From Paracoccus methylovorus (GTDB taxonomy: Bacteria; Pseudomonadota; Alphaproteobacteria; Rhodobacterales; Rhodobacteraceae), in NCBI RefSeq assembly GCF_016919705.1, contig NZ_CP070369.1, positions 124,001-188,000 of the forward strand: a DNA stretch of 64,000 nucleotides, in the 5' to 3' direction. The position numbers and the translations under genes are program-made. Every line of letters begins with the position of its first letter. The first letter of the stretch is position 1. Under the pieces are notes generated by a model. That model saw nothing but the letters and a program-made list of their open reading frames with translations. It was not told where the DNA came from and did no database searches. Of the stretch, positions 8,548 to 17,040 are shown one piece after another.

Positions 8548-9362
8548 GCGGTGCTCCTTCTGCGTTCGGATTGCGGTTCAAGGGTGGCAAGGCTGGCTTC
8601 GACCAGCCGAGCTTCGCGGTGCAGCGCGGTGGCCAGTTCGGCCCGGCGCGCCGCGCCCATGCGGGTTTCGATTGCGGCGATGGACAGCGCGCCGGCGGGG
8701 CGACCGTCGGGCCACAGGACGGCGACGCCCAGCCCCCAGGACCCCGGCACCACGCGGCCCGGGTTCAGCGCATGGCCGGCCGCGCGCGCGTGCGCCAGAT
8801 CCCGGGCCAGCGCCGCAACCAGATCGGGGGCCAGATCCTCGATCAGCGGTGCGACGCGATGCAGCAGCGCATCGCCCTCGGGCTCCGGCAAGGCGGCGAG
8901 GATCGCCAACGCGCCCGCGCCGACGCCTGCGGGTTTGCGGTCGCCGCGCATCAGGGCATGGGTGCGGATCGGGAAATCGCCCTCGATCCGTTCCAGACAC
9001 AGTGTGTGATCGCCCTGCGGCACCGTCAGCAGCACGACGTCGCTGGTTTCACGCGCCAGCCGCAGCAAGGAGTTGCGGGCATGGGTCAAGATGCCGTGCC
9101 GCTCGGCGGCAAAGGTGCCCAGCAGATAAGCCTCGGGGCCCAGATGATAGCGCCGGGTCTGGCGGTCCTGTTCGACCATGCGCGCCTGTGCCAGGGCCAG
9201 CAGCAGCCGCCGCACCGTGGGCCGTGCCAGCCCGGTTGCGGCGGCCAGTTGCCCCAGCCCCAGCCCGTCGCCGCCGCCCCTGCCGACCTCTGACAAAAGC
9301 GACAGCGCGCGCGCCACCGCCTGTGTGCCGCCGGTCGGTTCAGGGGCGGGGACGTTTGTCAT
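8544..9362 (-). CDS. IclR-family regulator of the TRAP/ligase operon
   Basis: A 272-residue IclR protein: N-terminal winged helix (LGLGQLAAATGLARPTVRRL, about residues 35-55) and C-terminal effector domain (about 85-260). The start at 9362 (MTNVPAPEP) lies 1 bp past the dctP stop; an in-frame upstream extension would lie entirely inside dctP. It sits inside the operon it probably controls. The palindrome at 12462-12478 upstream of the permease gene is a candidate target. The effector is likely the imported acid or its CoA ester (inference). Confidence 0.88.
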   Translation of the reverse strand: MTNVPAPEPTGGTQAVARALSLLSEVGRGGGDGLGLGQLAAATGLARPTVRRLLLALAQARMVEQDRQTRRYHLGPEAYLLGTFAAERHGILTHARNSLLRLARETSDVVLLTVPQGDHTLCLERIEGDFPIRTHALMRGDRKPAGVGAGALAILAALPEPEGDALLHRVAPLIEDLAPDLVAALARDLAHARAAGHALNPGRVVPGSWGLGVAVLWPDGRPAGALSIAAIETRMGAARRAELATALHREARLVEASLATLEPQSERRRSTA

Positions 9363-9363
9363 G

Positions 9364-10380
9364 TCAGGCCAGCTTGCGGCCGACGGCGGCTTCAAGGATT
9401 TCCCATGCCTCGTCGCCATAGGTCTTTTTCCACTCGGCGTAGAATCCGACTTCGCGCAGCTTGTCCTCGAACGGCTGGGGATCCACGTCGTTGAAGACAA
9501 AGCCGTGGCTTTCCAGATCGCCGCGCAGGGTCGCGTTCAGCGCCATCACGTCCGCGCGCTGCCGTTCCGCGCCGGCATTGAAGTGCTTGGCGACGATCTG
9601 CTGCGCGTCTTCGGGCAGGGCGCCCCAGGCGCGGCGGTTCCCCAGCAGCCAGAAGCCGTCCCACATGTGGTTGGTCATGGACAGGTATTTCTGCACCTCC
9701 CACAGCTTGGCCACCTTCATGATCGCCAGCGGGTTTTCCTGCCCATCGACGATGCCGGTTTGCAGCGCGGTATAGACCTCGGCAAAGTTGATCGAGGCCG
9801 GCGCGGCGCCAAAGGCCGAGAAGAGCGAGGTCCACAGCGGGCTGACCGGCACGCGGATCTTGAAGCCGGCGAAATCCTCGGGCGTCTGGATCGGCCTGTT
9901 CGAGCTGGTGGTCTGGCGGAAACCATTGTCCCAGATCTTTTCCATCACCACCAGACCGGCATTTTCGATCTGGCCGCGGGCATAGGCGCCTAGCTCGCCG
10001 TCCATCGCCTTCCACACCGTGTCGTAATCGGGGAAGGCGAAACCCACCCCGTTGATCGAGGCGTTGGGCACCAGCGTCGACAGGATGACCGGCGAAAGCT
10101 GGAAGAACTCGACCCCGCCCGAGCGCAACTGGCCCAGCACGTCGGTATCTGCGCCAAGCTGGTTCGACGGGAAGATCTGGATGTCCACCGCGCCCGAGGT
10201 TTCCTCAAGGATCGCCTTGACCGCCTCGGCAAGCTGGATGTTGCTGGGGTGTTCCAGCGGCTGGTTGTTCGCGATCTTATAGCTGAACTCGGCAGCACGG
10301 GCGGCGCCCGGCCTGATAAAAGGCGCGGCCAGCGCGCCGGCGGCGGCGCCCATCAGGACGTTGCGGCGGGTGATGATCAT
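9364..10380 (-). CDS. dctP: TRAP transporter substrate-binding protein (DctP family)
   Basis: A 338-residue periplasmic receptor. The signal begins MIITRRNVLMGAAAGALAAP, with a twin arginine suggesting Tat export, and mature protein probably starts after ARAAEF. The conserved DctP regions are present, including the carboxylate-binding arginine segment KIRVPVSP and the FAEVYTALQTGIVDGQENP stretch. A GGAGGAGG ribosome site precedes the ATG. It delivers an organic acid to the fused DctQM permease encoded just upstream (30 bp apart). TRAP receptors bind carboxylates, which fits the acyl-CoA ligase downstream. Confidence 0.92.
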   Translation of the reverse strand: MIITRRNVLMGAAAGALAAPFIRPGAARAAEFSYKIANNQPLEHPSNIQLAEAVKAILEETSGAVDIQIFPSNQLGADTDVLGQLRSGGVEFFQLSPVILSTLVPNASINGVGFAFPDYDTVWKAMDGELGAYARGQIENAGLVVMEKIWDNGFRQTTSSNRPIQTPEDFAGFKIRVPVSPLWTSLFSAFGAAPASINFAEVYTALQTGIVDGQENPLAIMKVAKLWEVQKYLSMTNHMWDGFWLLGNRRAWGALPEDAQQIVAKHFNAGAERQRADVMALNATLRGDLESHGFVFNDVDPQPFEDKLREVGFYAEWKKTYGDEAWEILEAAVGRKLA

Positions 10381-10410
10381 ATTTTCCTCCTCCCCGAGGT
10401 TTCGTGGTGA

Positions 10411-12288
10411 TCAAAGCAAAGCGGTCGAGAACCATGGCACGGCGGCGATGGCCAAAAGTCCGATCATCAGCGCGGCCAGATAAGGCCAGATCCGGCGCAT
10501 CACCTGATCGGCCGGGACATTGGCGATCTTGCAGGCGATGTAAAAGCCGATGCCGATGGGTGGCGCCATCAGGCCGATGTTCATCGCCGTGACGATGACC
10601 ATGGCGTAATGGATATCGTGGATTCCAAGGCCGCGCGCGATGGGGAACATGATCGGCGCCAGCAGCACGATGGCGGGCAACCCCTCAAGCACGCAGCCAA
10701 GGACCAGAAAGATCACGATCGAGGCCAGCATGAACACCACCCAGCCGCCCGGCAGGTTGGTCACGATGTTCATCAGGTCGCGGGCAAAGCCCGATTGCGT
10801 CAGCGCCCATGCCATGGACGAGGCCGCGCCCAGGATCAGCAGGATCGCACCGGACATCGCGGCGGTCTCGACCAGCATGGTGCCGACCTTGCGGATCGGG
10901 ATGCCGCCATACAGCACCACGCCGATCACAAAGGCATAGACCACCGCGATGGTCGAAACCTCGGTCGCGGTCGCCACGCCGCCGCCGACGAGGCTGCGGA
11001 TCATGAAGGGCAGCACAAGGGCGGGCGTGGCGATGATCGCGGCCTTGCCGATCAGCGGTAGGGTGGCGCGAAAGACGCCGGACATATCCTCGTTCCGCGC
11101 CTTCCAGCGTGCCAGAATGGCAAGCATCACCAGCAGGACCATGGCGATGGCGAAACCCGAGATGAAAAGCCCGGCGATGGATACCCCTGCGACCGAGCCC
11201 AGCACGATCAGCACGATCGAGGGCGGCACCGTATCGGCCATGGCGGCCCCGGTGGCCAGCAACGCCGTCATCTCGGGCGCGGAATGGCCACGACGGCGCA
11301 TCTCGGGGAAAAGCGCCGGGGCCACGGTCGCCATGTCCGAGACCTTGGAGCCGGAAATCCCCGACACGAGGAACATCGACCCCAGCAGGACATAGCTCAT
11401 CCCCGCCTTCACATGACCCAGCAGCGAGGCCAGAAAGTTGACGATGGCCTTGCCCATGCCGGTGGCATCGAGGATGCAACCCAGCAGCACGAAGACCGGC
11501 ACCGACAGCAGGATCAGCGAGGACATGCCCTCGTCTATGCGGCCCATCATTACGAAGATCGGCGCATGGCTGGCAAAGGTCAGGTAGGCCAAGGTCCCCA
11601 GCGCAAAGCAAAAGGCGATGGGCACGCCGACACACAGCAGCACCGCCACCAGCAGGCCCAGCCAGATCGGAAGGTTCCAGTTGCCGATCCCCATCAGCGC
11701 GGGTCGGGCATACCACAGCACCACAACCGCCGCCGCCGTCACCACCGCCGTGCCGGCAATGATGCGCCATTCGCGCGTGCGCAGCAGCGAAATCACCGCC
11801 AGCACCGCCATCAACCCGATGCCGGCCGGCAGGGCTGCGGCACGGTATGACATCGGCAGCCCCAGCGCCGGCGACCTGACAAAGCTTTCCTCATAGGCAT
11901 ATTCGATTGCGACCGGCAAAAGCCGGAGCAGCAAAAGACAGACCAGCGCCTGTCCAGCCACCTCGGCCACCCGGGCCACCCGTTCGGGCAGCAGCGGCAG
12001 GACCACGGTCAGCTTCATGTGTTCGTGACGGTCCACCGCCAGGGCCGAGCCCAGCATCGCCATCCAGATAAAGCTGATCGACGCGACCTCGTCGCCCCAG
12101 ATCAGCGGCTTGGCCAGCACATAGCGAAAGAACACGTTCGCCAGCACCGTGACGATCATCATCATCAGCAGGCCGGCAGCCAGCACCTCGACCGGACGCA
12201 TCCATCGCTCGGCGCGTTTCGGCTCGGCCAGTGCCTCGATGCCGCCAAGCGCCAGCTCGGCTTCCGATTGGGTGTCGGTCAACTGCAT
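10411..12288 (-). CDS. Fused TRAP permease (DctQ-DctM)
   Basis: A 625-residue membrane protein. The first roughly 180 residues form a four-helix DctQ-like small subunit (VLAAGLLMMMIVTVLANVFF, KPLIWGDEVASISFIWMAML). The rest is a full DctM large subunit with many helices, including GVPIAFCFALGTLAY and LMAPPIGIGFYIACKIANVP. The start at 12288 has an excellent GGGAGGGAAGAA ribosome site, and upstream in-frame sequence is not membrane-like. It imports the DctP ligand, probably with sodium. It is the first gene of the operon; its leader (12289-12514) carries the AT-rich operator candidate. Confidence 0.92.
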   Translation of the reverse strand: MQLTDTQSEAELALGGIEALAEPKRAERWMRPVEVLAAGLLMMMIVTVLANVFFRYVLAKPLIWGDEVASISFIWMAMLGSALAVDRHEHMKLTVVLPLLPERVARVAEVAGQALVCLLLLRLLPVAIEYAYEESFVRSPALGLPMSYRAAALPAGIGLMAVLAVISLLRTREWRIIAGTAVVTAAAVVVLWYARPALMGIGNWNLPIWLGLLVAVLLCVGVPIAFCFALGTLAYLTFASHAPIFVMMGRIDEGMSSLILLSVPVFVLLGCILDATGMGKAIVNFLASLLGHVKAGMSYVLLGSMFLVSGISGSKVSDMATVAPALFPEMRRRGHSAPEMTALLATGAAMADTVPPSIVLIVLGSVAGVSIAGLFISGFAIAMVLLVMLAILARWKARNEDMSGVFRATLPLIGKAAIIATPALVLPFMIRSLVGGGVATATEVSTIAVVYAFVIGVVLYGGIPIRKVGTMLVETAAMSGAILLILGAASSMAWALTQSGFARDLMNIVTNLPGGWVVFMLASIVIFLVLGCVLEGLPAIVLLAPIMFPIARGLGIHDIHYAMVIVTAMNIGLMAPPIGIGFYIACKIANVPADQVMRRIWPYLAALMIGLLAIAAVPWFSTALL

Positions 12289-12455
12289 TTCTTCCCTCCC
12301 ATGGCGGCTGGGCTCTCCCCTTCCCATGCTGCCGATCCATGATGTGGACCGGGCAGCGGCCGCGTCTTTGGCGAATTTCTGAGAGATTCTGGGCAAAGTG
12401 CAAGAAAAAATTGTGACCAGCCAGGATTTCTGCCGGATTGGCCATGTATCGGGCA

Positions 12456-12478
12456 GATCGCATTCCATAATATAGAAT
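12456..12478. promoter_or_regulatory. Candidate IclR-type operator before the TRAP operon
   Basis: ATTCCAT (12462-12468) and ATAGAAT (12472-12478) form a 7-3-7 palindrome with one mismatch in an otherwise GC-rich leader. The overlapping 16-mer GATCGCATTCCATAAT (12456-12471) matches 15 of 16 bases of a site in front of the Liv operon at 25626-25641. It lies about 170 bp upstream of the permease start. The binding protein is not shown; an IclR family member is the natural candidate. Confidence 0.5.
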
Positions 12479-12514
12479 TATTACCGAGTGCTGGTTGTGC
12501 GGGCTTTTGCCCCT

Positions 12515-13273
12515 TCAACGCAGGACCCGGCGCAACCCTTCCTGCACCTTCAGCAGTGCCGGCAGATACAGCGTCACCAGTTCCTGCGCCGAGGATTGCA
12601 CCGCTGCCACCCCGATGTTCAGCGCCGCCGCCACCCGGCCATGCGTGTCGAACAGCGGCACGGCGATAGAGCGCAGACCCAGTTCGATCTCCTGATCGTT
12701 TACCGCATAGCCGTCGATTCGGGCGCGGGTGATTCGCTCCATGATCTCTTGCGGGGCGGTCAGGCTGTTGCGGGTGCGCGGAGTCAGGTCCGAGCGGTCA
12801 AGGATGGCGCGCGCCTGAGCCTCTGGCAGGGCGGCCAGCAGTACCCGCCCCATCGAGGTGCAATGCGCCGGCAACCGCGAACCCGGCATCAGCCCGATCG
12901 ACATCACCCGCTTTTGCGCCGCGCGGGCCAGATAGACGATCTCGGTCCCGTCGAGAATCGAGACTGAGGCGCTTTGCCCGATCTGCTCGGACAGTTGGTC
13001 CAGCCATGGCTGCACAAGCTGTGCCAGCGGCATCGCGGCCAGCGCGCCCATGCCCAGCCGCAACACGCGCGGGGTCAGGGTAAAGAACTTGCCGTCGTAA
13101 TCGGCATAGCCAAGTTCGTGCAGCGTCAGCAGACAGCGCCGCGCCGTCGCCCGGTCCAGTCCCGTCGCCTCGGCCACGTCTGAAATCGACAGCCGGGGGC
13201 GGTCGGCGTGGAATGCCTCGATCACCCGCAGTCCCTTGGCGAATGAGGCGATGATGTCGGTCTTGTTCACCAT
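12515..13273 (-). CDS. pcaR: IclR-family regulator of the PcaR/PcaU/PobR group
   Basis: A 252-residue IclR protein. The N-terminal ASFAKGLRVIEAFHADRPRLS and the HTH region DVAEATGLDRATARRCLLTL are characteristic of the beta-ketoadipate regulator subgroup (PcaR, PcaU, PobR). The effector domain spans about 80-250. It is divergent from pcaIJF, so it most likely controls them in response to beta-ketoadipate or protocatechuate. The ATG at 13273 is preferred over a GTG two codons upstream. Subgroup assignment is strong; the exact effector is inferred. Confidence 0.85.
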   Translation of the reverse strand: MVNKTDIIASFAKGLRVIEAFHADRPRLSISDVAEATGLDRATARRCLLTLHELGYADYDGKFFTLTPRVLRLGMGALAAMPLAQLVQPWLDQLSEQIGQSASVSILDGTEIVYLARAAQKRVMSIGLMPGSRLPAHCTSMGRVLLAALPEAQARAILDRSDLTPRTRNSLTAPQEIMERITRARIDGYAVNDQEIELGLRSIAVPLFDTHGRVAAALNIGVAAVQSSAQELVTLYLPALLKVQEGLRRVLR

Positions 13274-13320
13274 GCGCACAAGTTTTTATGCAGATTGAAC
13301 AAATGTCAACATCCGCACAA
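13271..13320. promoter_or_regulatory. Direct repeats in the pcaR-pcaI intergenic region
   Basis: CATGCGCACAA (13271-13281) and CATCCGCACAA (13310-13320) match at 10 of 11 positions and lie 39 bp apart between the divergent pcaR and pcaI genes. One copy overlaps the pcaR start codon. Repeated 10-bp elements are known as PcaU/PcaR operators, so these are candidates; the sequence alone does not prove binding. Confidence 0.4.
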
Positions 13321-13385
13321 AACTGCTGGGCAGCGCAGGGCTGGGGCTGGCATGACAGCCCGGAACGACCCCCAAGGAGGAGGCC

Positions 13386-14120
13386 ATGGACAAACGCATC
13401 CCCAACCTGACCGAGGCAGTCGCCGGCATCCCGGACGGCGCCACGGTGATGATCGGCGGGTTTGGCGGTTCGGGCGCGCCGATCGAACTGATCCACGCGC
13501 TGATCGACCGCTATCTGGCCACCGGCAGCCCCGGAAACCTGACCGTCATCAACAACAATGCCGGCAACGGCCATGTCGGCATCGCCGCGATGATCGAGCA
13601 GGGTATGGTCCGCAAGATGGTCTGTTCCTTCCCGCGTTCGGCCGACCCGCGGGTTTTCACCGACAGATACCTGGCAGGTGAGATCGAGCTGGAGCTGGTG
13701 CCGCAGGGCACGCTGGCCGAACGCATCCGCGCAGGCGGTGCGGGTATCCCGGCCTTTTACACTCCGACCAGCTATGGCACCGATCTGGCCAAGGGCAAAT
13801 CGGAGGCCGAATTCGACGGGCGGAAATATGTGCAGGAACGCTGGCTCAAGGCCGATTTCGCGCTCATCAAGGCCGAGTTGGGCGATCACTATGGCAACCT
13901 GACCTATCGCATGGCGGCGCGCAACTTTTCGCCCCTGATGGCGATGGCAGCGGCACAGACCATCGTGCAGGTGACCAAGGCGGTCGCGCCGGGCGGCATC
14001 GACCCCGAGCATGTGGTGACCCCCGGCATCTTTGTCGACGGCATTATCGAGGTGGCGGACCCCGCGCAGGAAGAAGAACTCAACCGCGCCAATGCGGCCC
14101 ATCCAAAGGTGCAGGCATGA
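13386..14120 (+). CDS. pcaI: 3-oxoadipate CoA-transferase subunit A
   Basis: A 244-residue class I CoA-transferase alpha subunit with the CoA-binding glycine motif GGFGGSGAP near residue 25. With PcaJ it moves CoA from succinyl-CoA to 3-oxoadipate, giving 3-oxoadipyl-CoA in the cytoplasm. An AAGGAGGAGG ribosome site precedes the ATG. It is the first gene of pcaIJF, divergent from pcaR, and its stop overlaps the pcaJ start (14117-14120). Confidence 0.95.
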   Translation: MDKRIPNLTEAVAGIPDGATVMIGGFGGSGAPIELIHALIDRYLATGSPGNLTVINNNAGNGHVGIAAMIEQGMVRKMVCSFPRSADPRVFTDRYLAGEIELELVPQGTLAERIRAGGAGIPAFYTPTSYGTDLAKGKSEAEFDGRKYVQERWLKADFALIKAELGDHYGNLTYRMAARNFSPLMAMAAAQTIVQVTKAVAPGGIDPEHVVTPGIFVDGIIEVADPAQEEELNRANAAHPKVQA

Positions 14121-14788
14121 CCCAGAAACTGACCAACGCCCAGATCGCCTGGCGCGCAGCGCAGGACATCACCGACGGCGCCTATGTCAACCTTGGCATC
14201 GGCTTTCCCGAGATGGTCGCCAAGTTCCAGCCCCCCGGCCGGCAGGCGGTGTTCCATACCGAAAACGGTGTTTTGGGCTTTGGCGGGGCGCCGGCCGCGG
14301 GACAAGAGGACTGGGACCTGATCAACGCCGGCAAAAAGGCGATCACCCTGCAACCGGGTGCCGCGTTCTTTCACCATGCCGACAGCTTTGCCATGGTGCG
14401 CGGCGGCCATCTGGATGTGGCAATCCTGGGCGCCTATCAGGTGGCGCAAAGCGGCGATCTTGCGAACTGGTCCACCGGACCCAAGGGCGTCCCGGCAGTC
14501 GGCGGCGCGATGGATCTGGTGCATGGGGCAAGGCGCGTGGCGGTCATCACCGATCACGTCACCAAGGACGGCAAACCCAAGCTGGTGGAAACCTGCACCC
14601 TGCCGCTGACCGGGGTGGGTTGCGTCACCCGCGTCTATACCTCGCTGGCGGTTGTCGATATTCACGGGGGCAAGTTCGTGCTGCGTGAAAAACTGCCCTC
14701 GATTTCGCTGCAGGATCTGCAGGCGGTGACTGGGGCGAAACTGCATCTGGATGGCGAAGTCGCCGATCTGATCGTACCGGAGTTGTGA
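14117..14788 (+). CDS. pcaJ: 3-oxoadipate CoA-transferase subunit B
   Basis: A 223-residue CoA-transferase beta subunit. The catalytic glutamate is in the family motif TENGVLGFGGAP (about residue 51), and the C-terminal half contains GAPAAGQEDWDLINAGK and the ITDHVTKDGKPKLVETC stretch typical of PcaJ/ScoB. It partners PcaI, coupled by a 4-bp ATGA overlap; pcaF starts 2 bp after its stop. Length is normal for the family. Confidence 0.95.
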   Translation: MTQKLTNAQIAWRAAQDITDGAYVNLGIGFPEMVAKFQPPGRQAVFHTENGVLGFGGAPAAGQEDWDLINAGKKAITLQPGAAFFHHADSFAMVRGGHLDVAILGAYQVAQSGDLANWSTGPKGVPAVGGAMDLVHGARRVAVITDHVTKDGKPKLVETCTLPLTGVGCVTRVYTSLAVVDIHGGKFVLREKLPSISLQDLQAVTGAKLHLDGEVADLIVPEL

Positions 14789-14790
14789 CC

Positions 14791-15990
14791 ATGACCGAAG
14801 TTTTCATCTGCGATTACATCCGCACGCCGATCGGGCGTTTTGGCGGTGCCCTGTCGTCGGTGCGCCCGGATGATCTGGGGGCGATCCCGTTGCGTGCCTT
14901 GATGGCGCGTAATGCCGGCGTCGATTGGCAGGCGGTGGACGACCTGATCTATGGCTGCGCCAATCAGGCGGGCGAAGACAACCGCAACGTCGCGCGCATG
15001 TCCGCCCTGCTGGCCGGTCTGCCGGTCGAGGTGACGGGGACCACGATCAACCGGCTTTGCGGCTCGGGCATGGATGCAGTGCTGATGGCGGCGCGCCAGA
15101 TCGCGGCGGGCGAGGCCGGGCTGGTGATCGCTGGCGGGGTCGAGAGCATGTCCCGTGCCCCATTCGTGTTGCCCAAGGCCGAGACGGCCTTTTCCCGCCA
15201 TGCCGAGATCCACGACACCACCATCGGCTGGCGTTTCGTGAACCCGGCGATGGACAAGGCTTACGGCACCGATTCCATGCCGCAGACCGGCCAGAACGTC
15301 GCCGACGACTATGGCATCGCGCGCGAGGCGCAGGACGCCATGGCGCTGGCCTCGCAGGCCAAGGCGGCGGCGGCCATCGCCAGCGGCCGGCTGGCGCGAG
15401 AAATCACGCCGGTCAGCGTGCCGCAGCGCAAGGGCGATCCGCTGGTGGTGGATACCGACGAACATCCGCGCGCCACAACCCCCGAGGCTCTGGCCAAGCT
15501 GCGGCCGCTGTTTCCGAACGGCTCGGTCACTGCGGGCAATGCCTCGGGCGTGAACGACGGCGCGGCGGCGCTGATCCTGGCGTCAGAGGTGGCGGCCCGT
15601 GCCCATGGCCTGACCCCCATCGCCCGGGTGCTGGGCGGGGCGACGGCGGGGGTGCCGCCGCGCATCATGGGCATCGGCCCGGCGCCGGCCAGCCAGAAGC
15701 TGATGGCGCGACTTGGCCTTGGCCCGGCCGATTTCGACGTGATCGAGTTGAACGAAGCCTTTGCCGCGCAGGGCATCGCCACGCTGCGCCAGCTTGGCAT
15801 CGCCGATGACGACGCGCGGGTGAACCCGAACGGCGGCGCGATTGCGCTGGGACATCCCCTGGGCATGTCGGGCGCGCGCATCACCGGCACCGCGGCGCTG
15901 GAACTGCAATTGACCGGCACCCGTCGCTCGCTGTCCACGATGTGCATCGGCGTCGGCCAGGGCATCGCCATCGCGCTGGAAAGGGTCTGA
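14791..15990 (+). CDS. pcaF: 3-oxoadipyl-CoA thiolase
   Basis: A 399-residue classical thiolase: nucleophilic Cys in [10 protein letters not shown] (about residue 90), catalytic His in [12 protein letters not shown] (about 355) and Cys in MCIGVGQG (about 388). It cleaves 3-oxoadipyl-CoA to succinyl-CoA and acetyl-CoA, the last step of the pathway. The ATG at 14791 follows a GGAG at good spacing; a GTG 6 bp upstream would be too close to it. A close paralogue heads the phenylacetate operon at 50410. Confidence 0.94.
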   Translation: MTEVFICDYIRTPIGRFGGALSSVRPDDLGAIPLRALMARNAGVDWQAVDDLIYGCANQAGEDNRNVARMSALLAGLPVEVTGTTINRLCGSGMDAVLMAARQIAAGEAGLVIAGGVESMSRAPFVLPKAETAFSRHAEIHDTTIGWRFVNPAMDKAYGTDSMPQTGQNVADDYGIAREAQDAMALASQAKAAAAIASGRLAREITPVSVPQRKGDPLVVDTDEHPRATTPEALAKLRPLFPNGSVTAGNASGVNDGAAALILASEVAARAHGLTPIARVLGGATAGVPPRIMGIGPAPASQKLMARLGLGPADFDVIELNEAFAAQGIATLRQLGIADDDARVNPNGGAIALGHPLGMSGARITGTAALELQLTGTRRSLSTMCIGVGQGIAIALERV

Positions 15991-16017
15991 CGTCAGGCCG
16001 CATCCGGGTCATTTCCG

Positions 16018-16043
16018 GGGGGTGACGCGGCGCGTCGGCCCCC
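16018..16043. terminator. Hairpin between convergent pcaF and pcaQ
   Basis: An inner stem GACGC/GCGTC (16024-16028 and 16032-16036, 3-nt loop) is enclosed by an outer GGGGG/CCCCC pairing (16018-16022 and 16039-16043). It lies between two convergent stop codons and could serve both strands. There is no U-tract, so termination efficiency is uncertain. Confidence 0.45.
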
Positions 16044-16052
16044 GTCGCTTTG

Positions 16053-16955
16053 TCAGCGTTCAGCGGCGTGGCCGGCAATCTCTCTCGCGACCTGTTCCAG
16101 CGTGGCAAGGCCCGGAGCCGTCGCGGCCTGCTGGCGGGTCATGCCGACCGCGCCGGACAGGAATTTCGCCCCGGTCGGAAACTCGATCAGGACGCCGCTT
16201 TCGATTTCCTCCAGAACCACGCCGCGAGAGATGAACCACAGCCCATCCGAGGCAAGGCAAACCCCCCGCCCCAATGCCAGCGACACCGTCTCGACCATCG
16301 GCTTTGGATTTATCAGCCCCAGCGAGGCCAGATAGGCATCGACCGAGGCGCGGATCAGCGCCGTTGTCGGCGGCAAGATCAGCGGCGACATCCGCAGCGC
16401 CTCGGCTGCGGGGCGGTCGGCAGCGGGGTGCCCGGTGCGGGCGACCAGCATGATATCTTCTTCGTAAAGGTGATCGAAGCTTAGCCCCGCCATTTCCGAT
16501 GGGCTGGGCAGGCGGCCGATCATCAGGTCGATGCTGCCCGCGCGCAACATGCGGATCAGGTAGTGATGCGGCCCGGTTTCGACCGCCAGCAGCACCTCGG
16601 GCAGGATCTTTTGCATTCGCAGCACGACCTGCGGAAAGAACCGCGTCGCTACGGTCGGCAGGACGCCGACACGAAGCGTGCCGCTGGTTTCGGGGTGCAG
16701 GGCCGCCGCGCCCGCCTCCAGCGCCTGCACCGCCTGTGCGGCATGATGGCGAAACAGCGCGCCCGGTTCGGTCAGCACCATTCGCCGGCCCTGCCGCAGG
16801 AACAATTGCTGACCCAGCAGCGTCTCCAGCTCGGCCAGCGTGCGCGACAACGCGGGCTGGGTAATGCCTTGCCGGCGCGCTACGGGCGACAGTCCGCCTT
16901 CCGCCGCGATATCCAGAAAGGCCCGGATATGACGCAGCTTGACTGCCGGATGCAT
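16053..16955 (-). CDS. pcaQ: PcaQ-type LysR regulator
   Basis: A 300-residue LysR-type regulator. The N-terminal VKLRHIRAFLDIAAEGGLS with the HTH up to about residue 65 matches the PcaQ group, and the effector domain covers about 90-290. The start at 16955 leaves the short MHPA leader seen in PcaQ relatives; an ATG at 16973 would add six residues. It is divergent from pcaDCHGB, the classic alphaproteobacterial arrangement, in which PcaQ activates the operon with beta-carboxy-cis,cis-muconate or its product as coinducer. Confidence 0.88.
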   Translation of the reverse strand: MHPAVKLRHIRAFLDIAAEGGLSPVARRQGITQPALSRTLAELETLLGQQLFLRQGRRMVLTEPGALFRHHAAQAVQALEAGAAALHPETSGTLRVGVLPTVATRFFPQVVLRMQKILPEVLLAVETGPHHYLIRMLRAGSIDLMIGRLPSPSEMAGLSFDHLYEEDIMLVARTGHPAADRPAAEALRMSPLILPPTTALIRASVDAYLASLGLINPKPMVETVSLALGRGVCLASDGLWFISRGVVLEEIESGVLIEFPTGAKFLSGAVGMTRQQAATAPGLATLEQVAREIAGHAAER

Positions 16956-16971
16956 AACTCTTTGCTTATAC
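16952..16971. promoter_or_regulatory. Interrupted palindrome at the pcaQ start
   Basis: GCATAA (16952-16957) and TTATAC (16966-16971) form an interrupted palindrome with 8-nt spacing and one mismatch, containing the ATAA-N8-TTAT core of a LysR-type site. It overlaps the preferred pcaQ start codon and lies about 70 bp before pcaD. It may be the PcaQ binding site, giving autorepression and pcaD activation, though it does not match the published rhizobial PcaQ motif closely. Confidence 0.4.
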
Positions 16972-17040
16972 ATGACCGCTCATTTTGCATTTTTCGCCCG
17001 GAACAGGCTATGGCAGATTATGGGTGAGAGAGGATACCCC

